A stretch of 64,000 nucleotides of DNA from assembly GCF_001263205.1 (NCBI RefSeq), contig NZ_CP012333.1:7586001-7650000 (forward strand), in the 5' to 3' direction. This document shows, one piece after another, positions 44,049 to 52,355 of this stretch (position 1 is its first letter; every line of letters starts with the position of its first letter). The position numbers and the translations under genes were made by a program. This DNA comes from Labilithrix luteola. GTDB lineage: Bacteria > Myxococcota_A > Polyangia > Polyangiales > Polyangiaceae. Under the pieces are notes generated by a model. It did not search any database, had not been told where the DNA came from, and saw nothing but the letters and a program-made list of their open reading frames with translations.

Positions 44049-44672
44049 GTGCCCAACTCCTACGCCCCCACCGCGGTCGATCCTGCTTCGGCTCTCATTC
44101 GTCTTCGTGAGGGCAACCGTCGGTTCGTGATGGGAGAAGGGCGAGCGACGCGGAGCTGGCATCCCGGGCTCGCCGACGGCCAATCCCCGTTCGCGGTGAT
44201 TCTCGGTTGTGCCGATTCTCGCGCACCGGCCGAGTACGTGTTCGACCAAGGGCTCGGTGACCTGTTCGTCATTCGCGTGGCGGGCAACATCGTCGCGCCC
44301 TCGCTGATCGGCTCCGTCGAGTTCGCAGCAGGCAAGTTCGGCACACGCCTCGTGGTCGTCATGGGTCACACGAAGTGCGGTGCGGTCGGCGCCACGGTCG
44401 AAGCGCTCGAGGGCGGCAAGCCGAACTCGCCCAACATCCAGTCGATCGTCAAACGAATCACTCCGCACCTCGAAGCCATGCCGCCCACGCCGGGCGGCGA
44501 TCGCGAGGCGCGCATGAACGAAGCGGTTCGCGTGAACGCGCTCGCCTCGGCGGCCGAGCTTCGTCGTTCGAGTCCGATTCTGCGCGAATTCGTCGAGTGC
44601 GGTCGCGTCGTCATCGTCGCCGCGGTCTTCGATCTCGCGACCGGCGTGGTGACGTTCCTCGACCAGGAATGA
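44049..44672 (+). CDS. Beta-class carbonic anhydrase
   Basis: 207 residues. Zinc ligands are Cys54 (GCADSRAP, with Asp56 and Arg58 as the catalytic dyad), His107 and Cys110 (MGHTKCGAV). The length and order match the beta class, which interconverts CO2 and bicarbonate in the cytoplasm. There is no signal peptide. The GTG at 44049 is the assigned start and gives a normal N-terminus. It stands 75 nt after the SDR gene on the same strand. Confidence 0.9.
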   Translation: MPNSYAPTAVDPASALIRLREGNRRFVMGEGRATRSWHPGLADGQSPFAVILGCADSRAPAEYVFDQGLGDLFVIRVAGNIVAPSLIGSVEFAAGKFGTRLVVVMGHTKCGAVGATVEALEGGKPNSPNIQSIVKRITPHLEAMPPTPGGDREARMNEAVRVNALASAAELRRSSPILREFVECGRVVIVAAVFDLATGVVTFLDQE

Positions 44673-44736
44673 CGAAGGCGCGCGGCGCACGGTCGTTCGC
44701 GCTGGCGCTCTTCTCGCATCGTCTCCCGACGGAACG

Positions 44737-45483
44737 ATGCGACCCGCGAACTCCCTCAAGTCCTCCACGCGCTCGAGCTCGAAACGGCTCGTGACGCTTT
44801 CGGCGATGGCCCTGGTCGCGTGCTACGCGCGGTCCGCATCGGCGCAGTCGACCATGGCCACCACCACGCAGACGGCTCAGGTCTGGACGACGGATTCGGC
44901 ACACACGCCCGTCGCGCCACTGTGGGGCGATCCGACGTACGCGCCGTTCCCCACCGGCTTCCGACGTCCGAGCGTGGCGGCCACCACGACCACGACGAGC
45001 GCGACCGCGCCCGGCGCTCAGGCCGCTCCCGGCGCCGAGCCCACGCAGATCGCGCGCGACTGGGCCGTCTACGGGAACCTCGGCGGCCAAACGAGCGTCA
45101 CGCCCGGCATCGTGTTCGTCAGCGGCAACGTCGGCGGTTCGCTCAACGCGCGCCTCGGCTGGGGATTCGACACCGGACGCATCCTCTTCGTGCCGAACCT
45201 TCAGTTCGCGAGCTACTTCTACGAGACGACGGCCGTGGTCGCCATGGTGGCGACGAAGTTCGTGCTGCCCCTTCGAACCTGGTCGACGTTCGTCGAAGCG
45301 GGGATCGGCATGGGACACGTGGACAATCCGCAGAACACCGGTGCGGCCTACGTGGGCGGCGGTGGAGTCGTCTATCACCTGAGCCCGGTCCTCGCGGTGG
45401 GCGGCGAGATCCACTACCAGGGCATCTCGAGCGCGAGCTTCAATGCGCTCTCGCTCGGCCCCATGTTGTCGGCCGCTCTCTGA
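44737..45483 (+). CDS. Outer-membrane beta-barrel-like protein
   Basis: 248 residues. The signal peptide ends ARSASA-QS near residue 37. A Thr/Ala/Pro-rich linker precedes a C-terminal barrel-like region with alternating strands (GGSLNARLGWGFDTGRILFV, STFVEAGIGMGHVDN, AVGGEIHYQGISSASFNALS), as in small OmpX/OmpA-like barrels. The role is unknown. It is convergent with the AraC gene 7 bp downstream. Confidence 0.65.
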   Translation: MRPANSLKSSTRSSSKRLVTLSAMALVACYARSASAQSTMATTTQTAQVWTTDSAHTPVAPLWGDPTYAPFPTGFRRPSVAATTTTTSATAPGAQAAPGAEPTQIARDWAVYGNLGGQTSVTPGIVFVSGNVGGSLNARLGWGFDTGRILFVPNLQFASYFYETTAVVAMVATKFVLPLRTWSTFVEAGIGMGHVDNPQNTGAAYVGGGGVVYHLSPVLAVGGEIHYQGISSASFNALSLGPMLSAAL

Positions 45484-45490
45484 GCCGGCG

Positions 45491-46498
45491 TCACGCGCGG
45501 ACGTTCGCGCGGTAGCGTATCGGCGTCGTCTTCTCCCAGACGTGGAAGGCGCGGGAGAACGAGTTGACCTCTTCGAAGCCGAGGAGAAACGCGATCTCTC
45601 CGGCGTCGAGCTCGGTCGTCTGGAGGAGCCTCCGCGCCGTCGCGCGGCGTACGTGGTCGAGCACTTCCTGGAAGTTCGTTCCGCTCTCCTCGAGCCGGCG
45701 CTGGAGCGTGCGTGCACTCATGCGCAGGTCGCGTGCGACGACTTGCAGTGTGGGACGACGCCCTCGCATGTTGCGCCCCACGACGTCGGCCACGCGGCTG
45801 GCGAGCGTGCCTCCGGACGGCTCCTCGTCGAGCCGCGCTTCGAGGCCCGGAAGCATGACGGCGAACAGATCGCCGTTCTCCGTGAGCATCGATTCGTCGA
45901 GCACCGAGGCCTCGAACGTCATCGCATTGCGCGTGCAGCCGAACTGGGGAAGGCAGCCGAAGTGCTCTTGCAGGAGAGCTCGTACCGCTGGCGGAGGCTC
46001 GGGCCTCGTGAGCTCGAGCCGCTTGGCGACGAGCCGCTTGCCCGTACCGTGTCGACCCAAGGCGAGCGTCGAGGCGAACGTTCCGTCGATCAAGAAAGGT
46101 GGCGGCGGCTCGTCGGCGAGCAGCCAATCCACGACGAGCGAGGCTTCGCTTCCCTTCGTTTCGAGCGCGAGATCCTCGGGGCAGATGAGCCGCTTGTAAC
46201 GACCGAGAACCCGGATGGCCTCGCCATACGAGGGAGCGCAGAGCGCCGCGGCCGAGGCGATGTTCCAGCGCTCGGGAACGGAATCGCTGCCCACACGCAG
46301 CGCGAAGCCGGGCTCGCCTGCGATCTCTTCGACGGCTCGCCAGAGCGCGAAGAACTGCTTCGTCGTCAGGCGAGCCTTGGTGCTTTCGAAGAGCTCGTGA
46401 GGAACGTCGGGATGGCGTTCGAGCCGACGCAGATCCAGGCCGAGCGCCGAAAGGCGATGCAAAACGGCGCTCGCAACCGGAATGACGTCGGCCGTCAT
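45491..46498 (-). CDS. AraC-family regulator (arabinose-binding-like N-domain)
   Basis: 335 residues. The N-terminal 220 residues follow the pattern of the Arabinose_bd/AraC domain (AVLHRLSALGLDLRRLERHP near the start). The C-terminal AraC helix-turn-helix pair is VVARDLRMSARTLQRRLEES and ELDAGEIAFLLGFEEVNSFS. The ATG at 46498 comes 1 nt after the SDR stop (TGA-C-ATG), so the two are co-transcribed and probably act together. Confidence 0.85.
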   Translation of the reverse strand: MTADVIPVASAVLHRLSALGLDLRRLERHPDVPHELFESTKARLTTKQFFALWRAVEEIAGEPGFALRVGSDSVPERWNIASAAALCAPSYGEAIRVLGRYKRLICPEDLALETKGSEASLVVDWLLADEPPPPFLIDGTFASTLALGRHGTGKRLVAKRLELTRPEPPPAVRALLQEHFGCLPQFGCTRNAMTFEASVLDESMLTENGDLFAVMLPGLEARLDEEPSGGTLASRVADVVGRNMRGRRPTLQVVARDLRMSARTLQRRLEESGTNFQEVLDHVRRATARRLLQTTELDAGEIAFLLGFEEVNSFSRAFHVWEKTTPIRYRANVRA

Positions 46499-46499
46499 G

Positions 46500-47399
46500 T
46501 CATCCTCCGTTCGCTCGCGCGCCGTTGCCCCTGAGGGCGTCGACGAGCGCATCGAGCTTGCCTTGCTCCGGGGGCTCGGCGTCGGTCGTGAGGCTCAGCG
46601 ACTTCCACTTCGCGTCTTCCTCGGCGCGTTTCGTCGCCATCAGGCCCGCGAAGTGAACCGCGTCGCTTCCGAGCAGAATGCGGAAGGGAGGAGAGTCCAT
46701 TCCCGCGATCTCGAGAATCACCTTGGCGGCCTTCGCCGGATCGCCCACGGGAACGGTGGCCCCGTTGCGAACACGCTCGATGACGCGGCCGACGCTGGGC
46801 CGGTAGTCCTCGCGGACCTCGTCGATCGACATCGAGGAGCCTGCCCAGTCGGTGCGGAAGCCGCCCGGCTCGACGATGGTGACCTTGATGCCGAGCGGCA
46901 TCACTTCGGTGTTCAAGACCTCCGAGAAGCCTTCCACGGCCCACTTGGCCGACTGATACGCGCCGAGGCCGGGCGTGCCCATGCGCCCGCCGATCGACGA
47001 GATCTGAATGATATGTCCCGAGCGCTGCGCGCGCAGGACCGGCAAGGCCGCGCGCGTGACGTTCACGACACCGAAGAAGTTCGTCTCGAACTGCGCGCGG
47101 AAGTCGTCTTCGCGCACGTCTTCGATCGAACCCATGTTGCCGTAGCCGGCGTTGTTGACCACGACGTCGAGCTTGCCGAACGTATCGACGGCAATGCGCA
47201 CCGCCGCACGAGCTGCCTCGGCATTGGTGACGTCGAGCGCGTACGCGCGGATGCGGTCGCCGTACTTTTGCACGAGGTCGTCGAGCTGCTCGGGCTTGCG
47301 CGCCGTGGCAAAGACGCGGTGGCCGGCTTCGAGCGCGGCCGTGGCGATGTTGCGGCCGAGGCCGCGCGAGCTTCCGGTGACGAGCCATACCTTCGACAT
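46500..47399 (-). CDS. Short-chain dehydrogenase/reductase
   Basis: 299 residues: VWLVTGSSRGLGRNIATAAL, VVVNNAGYGNMGSIEDV, and catalytic Ser (QISSIGGRMG) and Tyr-Lys (AYQSAKWAVEGF). It is a classical SDR with the longer C-terminus typical of this subgroup. The substrate is unknown. It lies 1 nt upstream of an AraC regulator gene, in one operon. The open frame to 48635 overlaps the next gene and is not part of it. Confidence 0.88.
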   Translation of the reverse strand: MSKVWLVTGSSRGLGRNIATAALEAGHRVFATARKPEQLDDLVQKYGDRIRAYALDVTNAEAARAAVRIAVDTFGKLDVVVNNAGYGNMGSIEDVREDDFRAQFETNFFGVVNVTRAALPVLRAQRSGHIIQISSIGGRMGTPGLGAYQSAKWAVEGFSEVLNTEVMPLGIKVTIVEPGGFRTDWAGSSMSIDEVREDYRPSVGRVIERVRNGATVPVGDPAKAAKVILEIAGMDSPPFRILLGSDAVHFAGLMATKRAEEDAKWKSLSLTTDAEPPEQGKLDALVDALRGNGARANGG

Positions 47400-47536
47400 G
47401 GCGTTCTCCCTTTCGTGCGCCGACCATCCTCGGGGCGCAACGAAGAACCTAGGTCGCCCCGGAAAGCCGCGAAAATCCGATCGCGCCAAAGGGCTCATCG
47501 GATCGCGCCAACGTCGAAGAAGAGCTTCCTGAGGCC

Positions 47537-48556
47537 TCACGCGCTCCGTCGCGCTCGAACGTCGTGCTCGGGCACCGCGCCGCGAAAGGCATTCCGGTAG
47601 GCCCGCGGGCTCGTGCCCACCACCCGCTGGAAGCGCAGGCGAAATGTCGTGGCCGAGCCGAAGCCGGCGCTGGTGGCGATGCGTTCGATCGACGAAGGCG
47701 TAGTCTCGAGGAGCTGCTGCGCATGTCGAACGCGCGCGCGCAGCAGCCAGCCGAGGGGCGTCGTCCCCGTCTGCTCGCGAAAGCGACGGCTCAAGGTCCG
47801 CAGACTCATGCCCGCGCGTCGAGCGATGTCGTCGAGGGACACCTTCTCTTGGAGATTCTCGGCGAGCCAGCGCAGGACGGGCTCGAGCGACGCGCCCTCC
47901 TCGGCTGAGGGAGGCTCGTGCACGATGAACTGGGACTGACCGCCGGCTCGTTCGAGCGGCATCACGGCGAGCTTCGCCACCGCAGCGGCCACCGAGGCGC
48001 CGTGATCCGTGCGCACGATGTGCAGGCACAGGTCGAGGCCGGCGGCGGCGCCTGCCGAGGTCAGCACGTTGCCCTCGTCCACGTAGAGCACGTGGGGATC
48101 GACGTGGATCGCCGGATAGCGCCGTGCGAGCTCGCTTGCCGCGAGCCAGTGCGTGGTCGCACGGCGGCCGTCGAGGAGACCCGCCGCGGCGAGGATGAAC
48201 GCGCCCGAACAGATCGACGCGATGCGCGCGCCTCGCGCCGAGGCCTTCTGCAACGCCTCGAGCACGGCGCGAGGAACCGGCTTCGAAACATCCGCCACGC
48301 CGGGCACGACGATCGTGTCGGCACGCCCGAGCTCGTCGAGGTCGTAAGGCGCGCGAAGCTCGAAGAGGCCCGTCTCGGCACGTCGTTTCGGCGCGCAGAT
48401 GCGAACGTCGTACGCCGCTCGAGCGCGCGCCGGATCGCGCCCGATGCGAGCTCGTCCGAACACCTCGCCCGGAGTCGCCAGGTCGAAGGGGACGACGCCG
48501 TCCATGGCGAGAACTGCGAGAACCGCCGCTCGATGCATGGCCACAACGTAGCTCAT
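47537..48556 (-). CDS. GlxA-type AraC regulator (DJ-1/PfpI N-domain)
   Basis: 339 residues. The N-terminal half is a DJ-1/PfpI-like domain (VVPFDLATPGEVFG; IASICSGAFILAAAGLLDGR with the nucleophile-position Cys). The C-terminal half is an AraC helix-turn-helix pair (IARRAGMSLRTLSRRFREQT; IERIATSAGFGSATTFRLRF). Members sense metabolites such as quaternary amines or amino acids. It is upstream of the SDR gene on the same strand (137 nt gap) and divergent from the small membrane-protein pair. Confidence 0.88.
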   Translation of the reverse strand: MSYVVAMHRAAVLAVLAMDGVVPFDLATPGEVFGRARIGRDPARARAAYDVRICAPKRRAETGLFELRAPYDLDELGRADTIVVPGVADVSKPVPRAVLEALQKASARGARIASICSGAFILAAAGLLDGRRATTHWLAASELARRYPAIHVDPHVLYVDEGNVLTSAGAAAGLDLCLHIVRTDHGASVAAAVAKLAVMPLERAGGQSQFIVHEPPSAEEGASLEPVLRWLAENLQEKVSLDDIARRAGMSLRTLSRRFREQTGTTPLGWLLRARVRHAQQLLETTPSSIERIATSAGFGSATTFRLRFQRVVGTSPRAYRNAFRGAVPEHDVRARRSA

Positions 48557-48646
48557 CGGTTGGATTCTGCCGTTGGCCGAAAGTGGTCGAAGATTGTCGA
48601 TCTTGCCACTCGTTCGCCGCGCCGGGCCGTGGCACTGTGCGCGCCG

Positions 48647-49027
48647 ATGGTAGCCGGCGTGCTCTATCGGATCGTTCTCGTTCTGAAGCTCGTCTCCGTG
48701 CTCGCGTACGGCGGCGGTCTCGTCGCGGCGTTCGTGGCGTCGGCCCCGGAAGAGCGACGTCGCGCAGTCCACAAGGTTGCGTCGCCCGCGCTCCTCGCCA
48801 TCTGGGTGACGGGCTACGGCCTCGCGTCGATGCTCCGCATCTCGCTGATGGAGCTCTGGCTCCTCGGGTCGCTCGTCTTGTCGCTCGCCTCGCAGATTGC
48901 GCTCGTGCGCGCCGTGGCGAAGCCGGAGCGGTCGCGGGCCGACTTCTGGGCGGCTACGGTGCCGCTCGTTCTCGTGGTCATGCTGATGGTTTTCCGCCCC
49001 ACCTGGGATCTCTTGAGGTCACGATGA
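48647..49027 (+). CDS. Small membrane protein (three to four helices)
   Basis: 126 residues, mostly hydrophobic: VLYRIVLVLKLVSVLAYGGG, ASPALLAIWVTGYGLASML and FWAATVPLVLVVMLMVF are clear helices. It resembles small DUF2269/CopD-like membrane proteins, but I do not assign a family. The start is the ATG at 48647. Its stop overlaps the start of the next gene by 4 nt (ATGA), so the two are coupled and may form a complex. Confidence 0.65.
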   Translation: MVAGVLYRIVLVLKLVSVLAYGGGLVAAFVASAPEERRRAVHKVASPALLAIWVTGYGLASMLRISLMELWLLGSLVLSLASQIALVRAVAKPERSRADFWAATVPLVLVVMLMVFRPTWDLLRSR

Positions 49028-49332
49028 CTGTCATTCGTCAGCTGAGGCTCGTTGCGTTGCTCGAAGGGCTCTCGCTCGGCCTTCTCGTCTTCGTGGGCAT
49101 GCCGCTCAAGTACGCGCTCGGCATGCCGCTGTTCGTGCGGATCATGGGCAGCGTCCACGGCATTCTGTTCGTTACGTTCGTCGCCACGCTCTACCGCACC
49201 GCCCTCGAACACGCATGGCCGCGCCGCCGTTCGCTGGCCGCGCTCGGCTGGTCGTTCGTACCGTTCGGCGCATTCGTGCTCGATCGCTCGCTGCGAAACG
49301 AGCCGAGCGCCGCCGAGGCCAAGCGCGACTGA
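49024..49332 (+). CDS. DUF3817-family membrane protein
   Basis: 102 residues with three hydrophobic helices. RLVALLEGLSLGLLVFVGMP, then LKYALGMPLFVRIMGSVHGI, is the distinctive DUF3817 pattern (a Glu in helix 1 and the GSVHG turn). It is an inner-membrane protein of unknown function. It is translationally coupled to the preceding small membrane protein by an ATGA overlap. Confidence 0.82.
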   Translation: MTVIRQLRLVALLEGLSLGLLVFVGMPLKYALGMPLFVRIMGSVHGILFVTFVATLYRTALEHAWPRRRSLAALGWSFVPFGAFVLDRSLRNEPSAAEAKRD

Positions 49333-49343
49333 GCAGCCTTCCG

Positions 49344-49946
49344 ATGTGGAATCTCTCGCCCGCGTGGGACGACGAAGAGGCGCTGGCGCGAGTCTTTCGT
49401 GCGGCCGCGCCGTTTCCACATCTCGTGTTCGACGACTTCGTCGACCAGGCCGCCCTCGATGATCTCTTGGCAGCCCTCGAAGAGGAGCCCGTCGACGATT
49501 GCCAAGGCGACATCTTCTGGTTCGAGGGCTCCTCGCCCGAACCACGCACGGATGCGTTCCGCCGCTTGCGCGATTCGTTCGCCGAGGCTCTCGCGCCGCG
49601 TCTTTCGCGCATCTCCGGCAAGGCCCTCTCCCGCGCCGACATGCGCGCGTACGCCTATCGACCGGGCCATTACCTGCTTCCGCACAACGACCATCAGCAG
49701 CACGTCGGCCGCGTGCTCGCGTATGCCTACTACCTGCCGTCGCCCGAGCCGCCCGAGGGCGGTGAGCTCGAGCTCTTTCGATGCACGATGGACGGGCGCG
49801 ACGTCGTGCGCACGGAGAGCGCGAAGATCATCGCACCGGTGCCGAATCGTCTCGTCGTCTTCGAAGTGAGCGACGCCTCGCTCCACCAGGTGAGGGAAGT
49901 GATGGCGGGGCTCCGGGCCTCGCTCGCCGGATGGTTCTATCCGTGA
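49344..49946 (+). CDS. 2-oxoglutarate/Fe(II)-dependent oxygenase
   Basis: 200 residues of the prolyl-4-hydroxylase-like fold. The iron site is His-x-Asp in LLPHNDHQQH and a distal His in DASLHQVREV; the 2OG-binding Arg lies in GLRASLAGW. It probably hydroxylates a protein or small molecule in the cytoplasm; the substrate is unknown. It is followed by a gene starting within its stop codon (GTGA overlap) that encodes a related, degenerate protein. Confidence 0.82.
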   Translation: MWNLSPAWDDEEALARVFRAAAPFPHLVFDDFVDQAALDDLLAALEEEPVDDCQGDIFWFEGSSPEPRTDAFRRLRDSFAEALAPRLSRISGKALSRADMRAYAYRPGHYLLPHNDHQQHVGRVLAYAYYLPSPEPPEGGELELFRCTMDGRDVVRTESAKIIAPVPNRLVVFEVSDASLHQVREVMAGLRASLAGWFYP

Positions 49947-50470
49947 GCACTCGCGAAGCGTGGTCGTCGACGCCGCTGCCGGCGGTGATCGTCCCCGACG
50001 TCATCGGCGCTTCGCTCGCCGCGTCGGTCCGTCGTTCGCTCGAAGAGCTCGGCTACGAACGCTACGCGCTTGTCGATCGGGGGAGCTACGACCACGTTTC
50101 GTCTCCACCGCTCGCCGAGCTCCTCGAAGCGCTGCGCGGAGTGGCGAGTGAGATCACCGGGCGCTCGCTCGCCGTCTCCGAGGCTCGCGCCCTTCGCCTC
50201 TTGCCCGGTGACTATGTCCTCGTGCGCCACGACCGCGTCTACGACGATCGCCCGGTGGAGCTCGTGCTCGATCTCTCGGCCGAGGTGGTGCCGCGTGCCG
50301 AGGTCCATTATCGGCATCGCGGCCAGGTGTTCTTCACGGCTCCCTCGTCACCGGGCTCGATGTCGCTCGTCGAACGTGGCCCCACGGTGATGAGCAACCA
50401 CACCTACGTGAGCAAGCGCTTTGCCTCGGCCTCCGTCGTGCGCCTGATGGCTCTCCTCCGGGGGGCCTAG
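49943..50470 (+). CDS. Degenerate 2OG-oxygenase-like partner protein
   Basis: 175 residues from a GTG overlapping the preceding stop. LRLLPGDYVLVRHDRVYDDR aligns with the neighbour's YRPGHYLLPHNDHQQHVGR, but the His of the His-x-Asp iron motif is Arg here (V-R-H-D against P-H-N-D). A later His and basic residues (MSNHTYVSKRF) sit where the distal His and Arg would be. I read it as an inactive or altered partner of the oxygenase, made in step with it. The stop is 2 nt before a MITE-like element. Confidence 0.55.
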   Translation: MSTREAWSSTPLPAVIVPDVIGASLAASVRRSLEELGYERYALVDRGSYDHVSSPPLAELLEALRGVASEITGRSLAVSEARALRLLPGDYVLVRHDRVYDDRPVELVLDLSAEVVPRAEVHYRHRGQVFFTAPSSPGSMSLVERGPTVMSNHTYVSKRFASASVVRLMALLRGA

Positions 50471-50472
50471 AG

Positions 50473-50717
50473 CCAATGCCGTTCGGATAATCAGAATTTT
50501 CACAGGAAGGTCGGAAGATCGGAAGGTTTTATTATCGCCCCGCGTAAAGCGCCAAACTGCGGTTGCGAGGGAATTGAATGCCCCGATGCCGACGCGGCGT
50601 GGCGCGATTTGCCGGCTCACCGCCCCAAAAACTTCCGCCCTTCCGCCCTTCCTGTGAAAAATCTCGGGGTGAATCCATCGGTATTTGACGGAAGTCTGTT
50701 TGTCCGAACGGCATTGG
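50473..50717. mobile_element. MITE-like element with nested inverted repeats
   Basis: 245 bp. The ends CCAATGCCGTTCGGATAA (50473-50490) and TTGTCCGAACGGCATTGG (50700-50717) are inverted repeats, 17 of 18 matching. Inside, ATTTTCACAGGAAGG with GGAAG repeats (50497-50525) is mirrored by CTTCCG repeats ending CTTCCTGTGAAAAAT. No transposase is encoded, so it depends on another element. TAGAG occurs just outside the left end and 3 nt beyond the right end, a possible target duplication. It inserts 2 nt after a stop codon. Confidence 0.7.
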
Positions 50718-51145
50718 GCGTAGAGCTCACATCACTCGCCCTTGCGACGTTGCTGCCTCGCGCTCGACTGCGCCATTTCTGACGGCCGGAGGTTCCGACG
50801 CGTCCGGAGGGCTTCCGACGCGCCTTGGAAGATCGGAATTGCGGCCGGAGAGCCCTTCGACGCGAAGAAAACGCGCTCCGGTGCGGCGTTGGACGTCAGA
50901 GGGCGCATCCCCGAAGGCCTCAACTGCGTGAAATCACATCTCCGGCGGGCGCGTCGGAGCCCTGGGAGCGCGTCGGAAGCTTCGAGGATGGGCCCCCTGG
51001 CCCTCGGGCCCGCGCCGGAAGGGATCGCGGACGCGTCGAGAGGCCGGCGCGACGCGAAGGGAGCACTGCGCGCCGCGATTGGGGGCTTCATGGGCGCGTC
51101 GAAGCGTCGGTACGGACGCCGCTGCGGTCGGCCGCCGCCGCATTG
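50718..51145. other. Intergenic region with repeated CGTCGGAAG-like motifs
   Basis: No gene is recognised. GCTTCCGACGCG near 50808 and CGCGTCGGAAGC near 50975 are inverted copies, and related GCGTCG(G)A motifs recur through the interval. It looks like the decayed interior of a palindromic element. The codon pattern is not gene-like on either strand. Confidence 0.4.
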
Positions 51146-51278
51146 CAGCGCAACTCCGTTGCGCTGATTGAATCGTCAAAACGGAGTCCGCGACAAACTT
51201 GTGCAACGGACCGAGGATTTCGGGGCCCTCGCCCATCGTGGGCCCCGGAATTCTCGGTCCATGCAAGTGGTCGCCGCA
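51146..51278 (+). repeat. Double-hairpin repeat element, copy 2
   Basis: 133 bp, matching 18845-18978 in inverse orientation. Hairpin 1 is CAGCGCAA-CTCCG-TTGCGCTG (51146-51166). A linker containing ACTTGTGCAA precedes hairpin 2, arms 51208-51228 and 51240-51260 (19 of 21 paired) around the same 11-nt loop TCGCCCATCGT. It ends at CGCCGCAG. It lies 10 bp from the stop of the next minus-strand gene, so on that strand it could form the end of the transcript. Confidence 0.75.
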
Positions 51279-51288
51279 GGAGGTCTGC

Positions 51289-51594
51289 TCAGGTCTCGCG
51301 TTCGAACCGTCCTCGGCGACCTCTCCCGAGCGCGAGGAAGGCGAGGGCGGTGACGCCCATGAAGATCCCGAGGGGCAAGAGCGCGGGGGCGACCCAACTC
51401 GCCAAGGCCCCGAGGCCGAAGAGCGAGAGGTAGGCCGCGAGGCACATCGGGCACTTCGGGGCGAGAATGGCGAGGACGCTCGCGAGCAGGCCCAAGAGCG
51501 AACCGGCTCGACCCGCGACGCGTCGCTTCGTCTGGACGCTCTCGTCTCGCGGACGATCCGAGGAGCTCTGCGAGCAAGGGCATTCAGGGCTCAT
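51289..51594 (-). CDS. Small membrane protein with CPMC motif
   Basis: 101 residues. A hydrophilic Cys/Ser-rich start is followed by two to three helices (SLLGLLASVLAILAPKCPMC, then LAAYLSLFGLGALASWVAP). The CPMC sequence at the membrane edge recalls MerC-like or thiol-handling small membrane proteins, but the match is weak. It overlaps the DUF899 gene by 11 nt and is probably co-transcribed with it. Confidence 0.6.
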   Translation of the reverse strand: MSPECPCSQSSSDRPRDESVQTKRRVAGRAGSLLGLLASVLAILAPKCPMCLAAYLSLFGLGALASWVAPALLPLGIFMGVTALAFLALGRGRRGRFERET

Positions 51595-52297
51595 AGCGAT
51601 CCCAGTGACGGAGCCAGAACGCGCGCTTTCCGTTCTCGTCGCGTCCTTTCGGAACCAAATCGAGATACTGGTACGTGGCGTTCATGCCTTCGATGCCACG
51701 GCCGAAGGTCGAGTACGTGTGGAAGATGGCGCCGCTCGGATCTTTGTAGAAGACGCTGATGCCCGGCATGTCCGAGATCGGCGGCTTCATGAGACCGTAG
51801 TTGTACGTGCCCGTTCCTTTTTCGACCTCCTCGGGCGTGAACGACACGGAGAAGTCATGGTTGAAGCTGCTTCCCGCGGTCGAATACCAGGGAAACGTCC
51901 AGCCCATGCGCTTCTCGAACGCCGCGAGCTTCTCGGAGGGCGCGCGCGAGATCGCGACGAACGTGATGTCGCGTTGCTTCAAATGGACGACGGAGCGCTC
52001 GAAGTTGTCCGCCCAGAAGGAGCAGCTCTTGCAGCCCTCCTCCCATTCGGGCGCGAACATGAAATGATAGACTAGGAGCTGGCTACGGCCCTCGAAGAGG
52101 TCCGCGAGCTTCGCCTTCCCCCGAGGTCCCTCGAAACGGTAATCCTCTTCCACCCGAACCCACGGCAAGTTCCGGCGCTTCTCGCTCAGACGATCGCGCA
52201 AATGCGTCATCTCTTTCTCTTCGTTCAAGAACTCCTTTCGTGCTCGGAGCCATTCGGATCGCGTTACGACCGGGTGATTGTTCGTGTTCGTCGTCAT
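51584..52297 (-). CDS. DUF899 thioredoxin-like protein
   Basis: 237 residues of the DUF899 family: EWLRARKEFLNEEKEMTHLR, LFEGRSQLLVYHFMFAP, and the C-x-x-C-type site EGCKSCSFWADNF (Cys-Lys-Ser-Cys). The fold is thioredoxin-like and cytoplasmic; the usual annotation is thiol-dependent or peroxidase-like, with little direct evidence. It is divergent from the TPR regulator gene at 52356, which may control it. Confidence 0.85.
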   Translation of the reverse strand: MTTNTNNHPVVTRSEWLRARKEFLNEEKEMTHLRDRLSEKRRNLPWVRVEEDYRFEGPRGKAKLADLFEGRSQLLVYHFMFAPEWEEGCKSCSFWADNFERSVVHLKQRDITFVAISRAPSEKLAAFEKRMGWTFPWYSTAGSSFNHDFSVSFTPEEVEKGTGTYNYGLMKPPISDMPGISVFYKDPSGAIFHTYSTFGRGIEGMNATYQYLDLVPKGRDENGKRAFWLRHWDRYEP

Positions 52298-52355
52298 GCG
52301 GACAAGATGACGCCCCTCGCGCGAGCGCGGGAGTTACAACGGTGACGGGATTCCG

